A stretch of 5,274 nt of DNA from Clostridia bacterium (GCA_017629925.1 JAGBWH010000242.1:1-5274), one strand, 5' to 3'; counted from the first letter of the stretch, positions 1 to 5,098 are shown. Notes: a model not told the origin generated them from the letters alone. Numbers and translations: made by a program.

Positions 1-458
1 AAACCATGCACAAAGCCGCCCGGAGACGCCTCAGCAGAGCAAATGTCACCCCCTATGACTTTGTCTCGATACAAGATCAAATTGGCATACACTTTCCCCT
101 CATATCCCTCGTAGTTGTCGATTTCGTAGGTGTATCGAGTGACTTTTTTGTGGTGATAGCGAGACAGGTCAAGCCCTTGTGATTTTTGTATTTCATTGTA
201 GCCCAGCATCACACGGTCAAACTGCTTGGGAATGGTAAACTCTTGCTCTTCTATTGGCGTTTTGCTTTTCACCTTCCAGCCAAACTGCTCTAAAAATGCC
301 ACTCTATCTTCTTCGGTTTTGATTTTGTGATACTGATAACTCACCACCGCCACATCATCTGCTCTGGCATGGACCAAAACGCCTGTAAGTAGCGCCAGCG
401 ACAGGATCATAAGCCCTGCAAATCGCAAAGTTGACGCTCGAATAGAATAAATAAACAT
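1..458 (-). CDS. DUF4830-family exported protein, 3' end outside window
   Basis: The frame is open from the ATG at 456-458 to the window edge: 152 codons plus 2 nt. Residues 1-33 form a signal peptide: basic residues at 7 and 12, hydrophobic FAGLMILSLALLTGVLV at 13-29, and an ARA/DD cleavage site at 31-35. The mature part matches my memory of DUF4830: DRVAFLEQFGWKV (51-63), IPKQFDRVMLGYNEIQK (76-92), QGLDL (94-98), RYTYEIDNY (108-116), and near the edge VIGGDICS (134-141) and GGFVHG (147-152). Those last motifs normally lie close to the C-terminus, so probably little is missing. The start is set by AGGAG at 467-471, 8 nt upstream. The family has no established biochemical role that I know of. 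The protein should act outside the membrane. The sigma-E-like promoter in front suggests mother-cell expression during sporulation, which is inference. The family call rests on recognised motifs, not on a search. Confidence 0.85.
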   Translation of the reverse strand, partial: MFIYSIRASTLRFAGLMILSLALLTGVLVHARADDVAVVSYQYHKIKTEEDRVAFLEQFGWKVKSKTPIEEQEFTIPKQFDRVMLGYNEIQKSQGLDLSRYHHKKVTRYTYEIDNYEGYEGKVYANLILYRDKVIGGDICSAEASPGGFVHG

Positions 459-486
459 CACACATTCTCCTCTCTTTTTTCGCTAT

Positions 487-515
487 ATTTTATGCCACTC
501 CTTTCCATGATATGA
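487..515 (-). promoter_or_regulatory. Sigma-E-like (sporulation) promoter of the DUF4830 gene
   Basis: On the minus strand TCATATC (509-515) lies exactly 14 nt from CATAAAAT (487-494). From memory, the B. subtilis sigma-E consensus is KMATATT, 14 nt, CATACANT, so each box has one departure. The -10 also fits the sigma-K form CATAnnnTA. It sits between the upstream terminator and the gene's ribosome site, giving a predicted leader of about 20 nt. A sigma-A reading (TTGTCA, 20 nt, TAAAAT) has too long a spacer. The match is by eye only. Confidence 0.5.
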
Positions 516-516
516 C

Positions 517-552
517 AAAGAAAAGAGGGGCGGTCGCAAAAAGCGACCGCCC
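517..552 (-). terminator. Intrinsic terminator ending the hprK / Cys-rich unit
   Basis: A perfect 10-bp GC-rich stem (528-537 with 543-552) has a 5-nt loop (AAAAA on the plus strand). On the minus strand it is followed by the T-rich tail CTCTTTTCTTTG. The plus-strand flank has no T-run, so it works for leftward transcription. It separates the hprK transcript from the DUF4830 gene. Confidence 0.85.
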
Positions 553-555
553 TGT

Positions 556-614
556 GAGGGGATAGTCAGATTTAGATGAGAAGCGTTGATTCTCGCTAAA
601 TGTGACAGCCCCTC
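556..614 (-). repeat. 59-bp imperfect palindrome in the 3' untranslated region
   Basis: The arms pair in four blocks: 556-561 with 609-614 (6 bp), 565-568 with 603-606 (4 bp), 570-575 with 596-601 (6 bp) and 578-582 with 590-594 (5 bp). Only small internal loops interrupt them, and the terminal loop is 7 nt. That is 21 pairs in a 59-nt span. It fills nearly all of the space between the stop codon of the Cys-rich gene (634) and the terminator stem (552). As RNA it would be a long 3' stem. It could protect the transcript, be a structured RNA, or be a remnant of a small mobile palindromic element. Confidence 0.6.
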
Positions 615-633
615 TTGAATGAAATGTAGGATG

Positions 634-732
634 TTAGTGACCGCAGCAGCAGCACAACACCACCACAAGTGCCAGGATAATAATCCAAGTGCAATTATCA
701 TCAAACAAATTGCAAAGGCAGTTATGATTCAT
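634..732 (-). CDS. Small Cys-rich hydrophobic protein, 32 residues
   Basis: A short ORF runs from ATG at 730-732 to TAA at 634-636. GGGAGG at 740-745, 7 nt upstream, is one of the better ribosome sites in the window. The protein starts MNHNCLCNLFDDNCTW. A hydrophobic run WIIILALVVVL (16-26) follows, then four consecutive cysteines and a GH terminus, making seven Cys in 32 residues. This resembles tiny Clostridia proteins, often mislabelled as chorion or high-cysteine proteins, with N-terminal Asn/Cys motifs and a membrane-like core. I infer a membrane-associated or spore-coat peptide; no biochemical role is known to me. It lies 70 bp after hprK on the same strand, with no convincing promoter or terminator between, so it is probably co-transcribed. 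A longer overlapping frame (483-704) has no comparable start signal. Confidence 0.7.
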   Translation of the reverse strand: MNHNCLCNLFDDNCTWIIILALVVVLCCCCGH

Positions 733-742
733 TTGCTATCCT

Positions 743-766
743 CCCTTTCGAAGAGGGCTCTTGCCC
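743..766 (-). promoter_or_regulatory. Two competing hairpins over the ribosome site of the Cys-rich gene
   Basis: In the RNA of the minus strand, the block complementary to 755-757 can pair in two exclusive ways. One is upstream, as GGGC/GCCC (755-758 with 763-766, 4-nt loop). The other is downstream, closing a 6-bp hairpin (743-748 with 752-757 with one G-T pair) that buries half of the GGGAGG ribosome site. The geometry resembles a minimal translational switch, but the stems are short and chance is possible. Confidence 0.25.
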
Positions 767-802
767 CACTTGTTAGTAGGATATGCAAAGATAGAAATTG
801 TG

Positions 803-1735
803 TTATTCTTCCGTCATCATATTCATGATTCTCTCGGAAAATTCTTTGGGTGTATCATATCCCATTTTCTTTTGACGATTATTCATGGCGGCAATTTCTA
901 TGATAATGGCAAGGTTTCTGCCGGGGCGGACAGGAATGACAATAGAAGGCACTTTTATGCCCAAAATGTCCGTTTTTTGCTCGTCAAGCCCAAGGCGGTC
1001 ATACATATAACCTTCCTTCCATTGCTCCAAATTGATGATAAGGTCTATTTTTTCTGTGAGTTTCACGGCACCCATACCAAACAAACGACGAATGTCGACC
1101 ACGCCAATGCCGCGCAGTTCCACATAGTGGCGAATGACCTCGGGCGCTGTTCCTACCAAGGATTTGGCAGATACGCGCTTGATTTCTACCGCATCATCCG
1201 CAATGAGTCGATGTCCTCTTTTGACAAGTTCAATGGCTGCCTCGCTTTTGCCAACGCCGCTTTCGCCCAGCAAAAGCACACCCTCACCATACACTTCCAC
1301 CAGCACGCCATGACGAGTGATGCGAGGCGCGAGTTGCACATTTAGATAAGCGATCAACGCCGCCATGAATCCGCTTGTGCTTTCCTCTGTGCGCAGCATG
1401 GGTACCTCGTATTTTTGCGCCAGACTCATGTAATCCTCGCCACACGCTTGACCACGGCTGATAATTAGCGCAGCAGGACGAGCAGCAAAGAAATCTTCCA
1501 TGCGTTTTTTGCGCGTTTCTTCATCGAGTTTCTGCAAATACAGGTATTCCACGCGCCCGATAATTTGAATACGCGCCGCATCATAGTGGTCAAAAAATCC
1601 GGCAAGCAACAACCCCGGGCGATTGATGTGGGCGCAATCTATCATAATTTCGTTTGCAGGACGAGGTAGGTGCAATGTTTCCAGCGACAGTTCATCTATA
1701 ATTTTTTGTAGAGACACTGTATAGGTGACACTCAT
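803..1735 (-). CDS. hprK: HPr kinase/phosphorylase (HprK/P)
   Basis: This bifunctional cytoplasmic enzyme phosphorylates the PTS protein HPr on Ser46 and also removes that phosphate, setting carbon catabolite control through CcpA. Full length at 310 residues, the family's usual size. An N-terminal regulatory domain (about 1-130) precedes the kinase domain. That domain shows RHGVLVEVYGEG with the conserved His at 142, the Walker A loop GESGVGKS at 157-164, the acidic motif ADDAVEI at 179-185, the signature ELRGIGVVDIRRLFGMGAV from 206, YDRLGL with Arg 247, and the C-terminal IPVRPGRNLA (267-276) and AAMNNRQKKMGYD (282-294). The start at 1733-1735 is preceded by AAAGGGGG (1743-1750). Its own sigma-A promoter lies about 85 bp upstream. 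The often-seen companions murB, rapZ, yvcK and whiA are not beside it: the Cys-rich gene is downstream and an ECF sigma gene is divergent. No CcpA operator was recognised. Confidence 0.98.
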   Translation of the reverse strand: MSVTYTVSLQKIIDELSLETLHLPRPANEIMIDCAHINRPGLLLAGFFDHYDAARIQIIGRVEYLYLQKLDEETRKKRMEDFFAARPAALIISRGQACGEDYMSLAQKYEVPMLRTEESTSGFMAALIAYLNVQLAPRITRHGVLVEVYGEGVLLLGESGVGKSEAAIELVKRGHRLIADDAVEIKRVSAKSLVGTAPEVIRHYVELRGIGVVDIRRLFGMGAVKLTEKIDLIINLEQWKEGYMYDRLGLDEQKTDILGIKVPSIVIPVRPGRNLAIIIEIAAMNNRQKKMGYDTPKEFSERIMNMMTEE

Positions 1736-1821
1736 ATTGGTTCCCCCTTTGATAGGTATCTTGTTCTTTATGCACGGGCATTCGCTACTTTGACTTGTTG
1801 CCCTCGGTGCTTACCATATCT

Positions 1822-1851
1822 ATTATACATGAAAAAATGTGCTGCTGTAAA
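1822..1851 (-). promoter_or_regulatory. Sigma-A promoter for hprK
   Basis: On the minus strand TTTACA (1846-1851) is followed after 18 nt by a perfect TATAAT (1822-1827). Predicted transcription begins near 1815, giving a leader of about 80 nt. It is the best housekeeping promoter match in the window. Confidence 0.8.
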
Positions 1852-1932
1852 GCCTTATCTGCATTTTTTCCAAAAATTCTATATGAGCGTATGTGCAAGG
1901 TATGAAAAATGGCGTACGCTTGCTTTTTGATG

Positions 1933-1961
1933 TGGACAAAATCCGCGCGCTATGGTAAAAT
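1933..1961 (+). promoter_or_regulatory. Extended -10 sigma-A promoter for the ECF sigma operon
   Basis: TGGACA (1933-1938), a 17-nt spacer and TAAAAT (1956-1961) are each one base from consensus, and a TG one base before the -10 makes it an extended -10 site. Transcription would start near 1968, leaving a leader of about 118 nt. A weaker second candidate, TTGCAA (1992-1997) with TAAGAT (2015-2020) and a 17-nt spacer, lies downstream. I cannot identify an ECF-type autoregulatory promoter, as the recognition sequence of this sigma is unknown. Confidence 0.65.
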
Positions 1962-1964
1962 GTT

Positions 1965-1999
1965 TTTTGCAGGTGATTGTTTTTTCACTACTTGCAAAA
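1965..1999 (+). promoter_or_regulatory. Imperfect hairpin at the 5' end of the sigma operon leader
   Basis: A 7-bp lower stem (1965-1971 with 1993-1999) and a 4-bp upper stem (1973-1976 with 1985-1988) enclose a T-rich 8-nt loop. It coincides with the predicted transcript start of the sigma operon, so it could be a DNA operator or a stabilising 5' RNA stem. It is AT-rich in its lower half and only moderately convincing. Confidence 0.3.
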
Positions 2000-2070
2000 T
2001 TTTTCTTTTCCCTGTAAGATTTGGATGCGAATTTTCGACTATTTAGGTGAAAGGCCTTTTTGAAAGTGAC

Positions 2071-2080
2071 AAAGGAGGTG
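2071..2080 (+). promoter_or_regulatory. Start-deciding ribosome site of the ECF sigma gene
   Basis: AAAGGAGGTG ends 5 nt before the ATG at 2086. This near-perfect anti-16S match favours ATG 2086 over the GTG at 2047, which would add 13 residues and has no such signal. Confidence 0.9.
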
Positions 2081-2085
2081 ACCAA

Positions 2086-2637
2086 ATGGAAGACGAAAAA
2101 ATCGTTTCGCTATATCTCGAGCGTAATGAAAATGCCATTGGCGAATCCCAGGCGAAATACGGCAAATATTGCCACACCATTGCCTATAATATCCTCCATT
2201 CACACGAAGATGCGGATGAATGTGTGAGCGATACATGGCACGGCGCATGGAATGCTATCCCCCCTGAGAAGCCGAATAAACTGCAAAGCTTTTTTGGCCG
2301 TATCACGAGAAACATTGCCATAGACCGCTATCGCTTTGAACGTGCGCAAAAGCGTTCGGCTCAGCTGGAGACAATCATGGATGAGTATTGGGAATGTGTC
2401 CCCAACGGCGAGGCGTCCGTGGAAGATGAATATGCCTTAAAGCAAGCCATCAATGGATTTCTCCAAGCACTTGACGTTCGTGCTCGTGTGATATTCATGC
2501 GCAGATATTGGTATGCCATGAGTGTAAAAGACATTGCAGACAGTATGCGTCTTTCGGAAAGTCACGTCAGCGTCATCTTGCACAGAACAAGAAGCAAATT
2601 CAGAGACCACCTTACAAGGGAAGGAATATTTTTATGA
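2086..2637 (+). CDS. ECF-type RNA polymerase sigma factor
   Basis: The 183-residue product has the two-domain layout of group 4 (ECF) sigma factors. Region 2 spans about 20-90, with AYNILHSHEDADECVSDTW (33-51) giving the helix that contacts the polymerase clamp, and SFFGRITRNIAIDRYR (68-83) covering the -10 recognition part. After a linker (about 91-113), region 4 spans about 114-176. Its helix-turn-helix MSVKDIADSMRLSESHVSVI (145-164) reads the -35, followed by the typical HRTRSKFRDHL (166-176). The length is normal for an ECF sigma and nothing is truncated. The next gene overlaps the stop codon by 4 bp, the classical arrangement with an anti-sigma or sensor partner. I infer that this factor is held inactive by the membrane-bound propeller protein until an external signal is sensed. 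Its regulon and subgroup cannot be told from the window. Confidence 0.93.
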   Translation: MEDEKIVSLYLERNENAIGESQAKYGKYCHTIAYNILHSHEDADECVSDTWHGAWNAIPPEKPNKLQSFFGRITRNIAIDRYRFERAQKRSAQLETIMDEYWECVPNGEASVEDEYALKQAINGFLQALDVRARVIFMRRYWYAMSVKDIADSMRLSESHVSVILHRTRSKFRDHLTREGIFL

Positions 2638-4538
2638 AGAAAAAGAATTGGTATCAAGGGCTAAGCCTTGCCGATGATAAATACATTGAAGAGGCACACC
2701 CCCAACACAACATAAGACCTAAAAGAAACAAAGCCATATTGTCTTGCATTGCCGCTTGCGCCTGCCTTGCGCTCATTTTCTGCAATCTTTGGCTCTTTGT
2801 GCCCTACAACACCGAGCCGCCCGACGTATCGAAGTATGCCCAAAGCGAGTATTACGGCATTATTCAAAAAATCAATGCGCTCACCTTTCAGCCACCTCGA
2901 TACAAAAACAATGCCCAAAAGCTTTGGTCAGCCATCAAAACCTTTGGTCTAAAAACGGGTACCATGCTCGAAGACAACGCAGTGCCTGCCCCCGGCGCAC
3001 CCGCTGGATCGGATGCCCCCTATAAAGAAATTACCGACAACCAAGTGCAAGGCATCACCGAAGCCGACCGCATCAAGCGCAGCGATACGCATATCTACTA
3101 CCTTGACGTAGACAAACTTCGCATCTTTTTGATTGACAAGGAAAACACGTGCGAGGTGGGCAATTATTCTCTTTACCACGGAGAAAACAATCCGAGTTTC
3201 GACCAGTGGGAATTCTATCTTTCGGACGATTGCCAAACCGCCACTATCATCTCGCAGCACCACCAAACAGAGAGTGACAAGATAAGCCGTTATGTGAGGG
3301 TGCTCTCTCTTGATGTCAGCGATCCTGCCAATATTACAAAAAAAGATGAATTCACCATCACAGGCGCATATCTCTCCTCTCGTTTGACGGACGGTCATAT
3401 TCTGCTTCTCACCGAATTTACCATCCTTCGAGAAGACTTGGATTTTGATGATGTCAGCACATTTTTGCCTCAGATCAACGAAGGCAACGGCGCCTATCCC
3501 ATTCCTGCAAGCCATGTCCTTTCCCCCGAGAGGCTAAATGAGAGCCGTTATACCGTTGTGTTAAAACTGGATGAAAACTCGCTCGATCTCAAGGGAACAG
3601 CCGCTTATCTCTCCTATTCCCAAAATGTGTATGTGTCAAAGGAGCATCTATTCCTCACCCATGTATTCGCAGACCAAAAGGAAAACGAAGACGGCTCCAC
3701 CACCAGAAATGCCATGACAGAGATATCCTGCCTGACCTACGGCGGCGACACCTTTGAAGTGAAAGGAAGTGCAACAGTCAGAGGCTATGTCAAGGACCAA
3801 TGGAGCATGGATGAGTATCAAGGCATCCTTCGCGTCTTTACCACAACAAACGCCACTATCATCTCACCCCGGCATTATGAAAACACGCGACCAGATATTC
3901 TCCAAACCGCCACAGGGCAGTCCAATGCCAGCCTTTATTGCATCGACCTTGCCACCTTTGAAGTGGTCGCGTCTGTGATTGATTTCGCCCCGCCCCGCGA
4001 GGAAGTGCAATCGGTCAGATTTGATAAAAACACCGCTTATGTTTGCACCTCTATTGAGCTATCCGATCCCGTATTCTTCTTTGACCTATCCGACCTTGCT
4101 CACATCACCTACAAAGACACTGGCACCATTGAGGGCTTCTCCACCTCGCTCATCAATCTCGGAAATGGCTACCTTTTAGGCATTGGCCGCGGTGACCGTT
4201 GGAGCAGTTTCAAAGTGGAAGTCTACGAACAAACATCCGACGGTGTGCGCTCGGTATGCAGTTATGAACTGGAAAATACCCAATACGCCACCGAGTATAA
4301 GTCTTACTATGTAGACAGAGAGCATCAACTTGTCGGCATTGGCATAAAACATACCAACTACATCTCAAACCCACACGATAGCAGATATATCCTTCTTCAC
4401 TTTGACGGATACGACCTTGTAGAACTTGTCAATGTCCGCCTTGAGGGAGACAACATCTTCAAGCGTGGCGTATACATTGACGGATATATGTATATGTTCG
4501 GTGTCGATGACTTTAAGGTAGAAAAGGTGTTTGACTAA
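2634..4538 (+). CDS. Membrane-anchored beta-propeller protein, probable regulator of the ECF sigma
   Basis: The 634-residue product has a cytoplasmic N-terminus (1-32), one membrane segment (about 33-56, ILSCIAACACLALIFCNLWL) and a large outer part. The cytoplasmic stretch contains LADDKYIEEA (12-21), like the short DD-x-I-EEA motif I recall at the start of other clostridial membrane proteins encoded next to ECF sigmas. After a Pro/Ala linker (about 116-130), TDNQVQGITEADRIKRSD (134-151) and IYYL (154-157) match the opening motif of the Beta_propel family (PF09826, remote WD40-like relatives). Repeated blade-like beta segments continue to the C-terminus. The start is ATG 2634, overlapping the sigma stop as ATGA, with AAGGGAAGG upstream. 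A longer in-frame start at 2508 lies inside the sigma gene and is unlikely. An anti-sigma or sensor role is inferred from coupling and topology; no zinc-binding anti-sigma motif is visible. Confidence 0.85.
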   Translation: MKKKNWYQGLSLADDKYIEEAHPQHNIRPKRNKAILSCIAACACLALIFCNLWLFVPYNTEPPDVSKYAQSEYYGIIQKINALTFQPPRYKNNAQKLWSAIKTFGLKTGTMLEDNAVPAPGAPAGSDAPYKEITDNQVQGITEADRIKRSDTHIYYLDVDKLRIFLIDKENTCEVGNYSLYHGENNPSFDQWEFYLSDDCQTATIISQHHQTESDKISRYVRVLSLDVSDPANITKKDEFTITGAYLSSRLTDGHILLLTEFTILREDLDFDDVSTFLPQINEGNGAYPIPASHVLSPERLNESRYTVVLKLDENSLDLKGTAAYLSYSQNVYVSKEHLFLTHVFADQKENEDGSTTRNAMTEISCLTYGGDTFEVKGSATVRGYVKDQWSMDEYQGILRVFTTTNATIISPRHYENTRPDILQTATGQSNASLYCIDLATFEVVASVIDFAPPREEVQSVRFDKNTAYVCTSIELSDPVFFFDLSDLAHITYKDTGTIEGFSTSLINLGNGYLLGIGRGDRWSSFKVEVYEQTSDGVRSVCSYELENTQYATEYKSYYVDREHQLVGIGIKHTNYISNPHDSRYILLHFDGYDLVELVNVRLEGDNIFKRGVYIDGYMYMFGVDDFKVEKVFD

Positions 4539-4565
4539 AAAGCAGAAAAGGTATTTGACAAAAAA
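4518..4565 (+). repeat. 24-bp tandem duplication spanning the propeller stop codon
   Basis: Copy 1 (4518-4541) and copy 2 (4542-4565) are adjacent and differ at 3 of 24 positions. Copy 1 encodes the last residues VEKVFD plus the TAA stop; in copy 2 the equivalent codon is AAA. The unit is exactly eight codons, so a T-to-A change in copy 1 would extend the protein in frame by a second KVFD-like tail. Such a duplication fits slippage or unequal recombination. Confidence 0.8.
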
Positions 4566-4569
4566 CAAA

Positions 4570-4605
4570 CGAGCCTCGATTTTTCGAGGCTCGCATTTTT
4601 GTTTT
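4570..4605 (+). terminator. Bidirectional intrinsic terminator after the sigma operon
   Basis: A perfect 10-bp stem (4570-4579 with 4584-4593) has a TTTT loop. It is followed on the plus strand by CATTTTTGTTTT. On the minus strand the flank is TTTGTTTTTTG, so it can stop transcription from both sides, including any leftward transcript coming from the palindromic region. Confidence 0.92.
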
Positions 4606-4642
4606 GCGAATAAAATATTGCACCGCAAGAAAATGGCTCTTT

Positions 4643-4702
4643 TTATGCCCTACTCCAAAACATGGTAAGTTTGACTGCGAATTCTTTAATTGTTTTGTTC
4701 AT
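4643..4702 (-). CDS. Possible 19-residue small ORF
   Basis: On the minus strand ATG (4700-4702) follows GAGGTAAATATT, a fair ribosome site, and runs 19 codons to TAA at 4643-4645. The peptide begins MNKTIKEFAVKL and ends FWSRA, so it is basic and amphipathic. The bidirectional terminator lies 38 bp downstream. I recognise no family. It could be a genuine small protein, the truncated start of a lost gene, or chance. No promoter is evident upstream, where the palindromic array begins. Confidence 0.25.
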   Translation of the reverse strand: MNKTIKEFAVKLTMFWSRA

Positions 4703-4773
4703 AATATTTACCTCATTTCATTCGGTAGCGATATGCTCGGCGTTGCAGAGCGCGATATTGTTTGCATGGCAAA

Positions 4774-4851
4774 CAGCGATATAGACAAGCGTTGCTTGTC
4801 AGCGATATGTTTGCCTCTGGCAAACGTGGTTGAAAGTACGCTACATATAAA
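4774..4851 (+). repeat. Left 78-bp arm of the long inverted repeat
   Basis: This arm aligns without gaps to the reverse complement of 5021-5098, with 71 of 78 positions matching. The outer 35 bp (4774-4808 against 5064-5098) are identical. The block GGTTGAAAGT at 4828-4837 is also identical to its partner. The axis of symmetry falls near 4936. Each arm contains two complete 17-nt hairpin units, so it can fold either locally or with the other arm. Confidence 0.9.
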
Positions 4852-4969
4852 TCCTCACGCCGCGCAGTTCGCGGCATATCGCTTGCCGCAAGGCAAATAT
4901 CGCGGTTTTGTATATCTCGTCTGCGACGAGGTATGCAAAAGCATATCGCAAATCCGTGAGGATTTATAT
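4845..4969. repeat. Inner 14-bp inverted repeat enclosing more hairpins
   Basis: Positions 4845-4858 are the exact reverse complement of 4956-4969, with 97 bp between. The right copy overlaps a local 6-bp hairpin (4950-4955 with 4960-4965, loop GTGA), so local and long-range pairing exclude each other. Its axis (about 4907) differs from that of the 78-bp arms, showing that the element is a composite of nested palindromes. Confidence 0.8.
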
Positions 4970-4972
4970 CGC

Positions 4973-5004
4973 TTTAGTTTGTCTTGCGTGCAAGACAAAC
5001 TAAA
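4973..5004. repeat. Perfect 15-bp hairpin inside the array
   Basis: Positions 4973-4987 pair perfectly with 4990-5004, leaving a 2-nt gap (a CGTG tetraloop if the last pair opens). It is the longest local stem in the window and has no T-run after it, so it does not read as an intrinsic terminator. CTTTCAAC follows directly (5005-5012) and recurs at 5036-5043. Confidence 0.9.
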
Positions 5005-5020
5005 CTTTCAACATGGTCTG

Positions 5021-5098
5021 TTTATAGGAAGCGGACTTTCAACCGCGTTCGCCACAGGCGAACATATCGCTGACAAGCAACGCTTGTCTATATCGCTG
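5021..5098 (-). repeat. Right 78-bp arm of the long inverted repeat
   Basis: This is the inverted counterpart of 4774-4851. Differences from the left arm include a compensated pair: T4812-A4822 on the left is C5050-G5060 here, inside otherwise matching 7-bp stems. Another change in that unit lies in the 3-nt loop. This pattern points to maintenance of the local hairpins after the arms were duplicated. Confidence 0.9.

Larger units (their letters stand above)
1736..2085. other. Divergent intergenic region between hprK and the ECF sigma gene
   Basis: This 350-bp stretch holds one promoter in each direction (minus 1822-1851, plus 1933-1961), about 80 bp apart, with AT-rich DNA between them. It also contains a weak inverted repeat, AGCGTA (1886-1891) with TACGCT (1915-1920), just upstream of the sigma-gene promoter, where an operator could lie. 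Other contents are a leader hairpin (1965-1999), a 10-bp palindrome AAAGGCCTTT (2050-2059), and the two ribosome sites. I see no small gene with a credible start here. Confidence 0.7.

Noticed and set aside
483..704. Minus-strand 73-codon frame overlapping the Cys-rich gene
   Set aside because: It is out of frame with the small gene that owns the strong ribosome site, and it runs through the 59-bp palindrome and the terminator stem.
761..1345. Plus-strand 194-codon frame opposite hprK
   Set aside because: It is the antisense shadow of a full-length, motif-complete hprK, and has no ribosome site.
1736..1821. CcpA (cre) operator near hprK
   Set aside because: I looked for a TGWAANCGNTNWCA-like palindrome around the hprK promoter and leader and saw none convincing.
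2047..2085. GTG start adding 13 residues to the ECF sigma
   Set aside because: The extension would be translated through the AAAGGAGGTG ribosome site that clearly serves ATG 2086, and it adds nothing recognisable.
2508..2633. Upstream in-frame start for the propeller gene
   Set aside because: It lies within the sigma region 4 coding sequence in another frame; the ATG at 2634 overlapping the sigma stop is the standard coupled start and yields a sensible N-terminal motif and membrane segment.
2949..3515. Minus-strand 188-codon frame inside the propeller gene
   Set aside because: Antisense shadow of a well-supported coding region; no start signal or recognisable domain.
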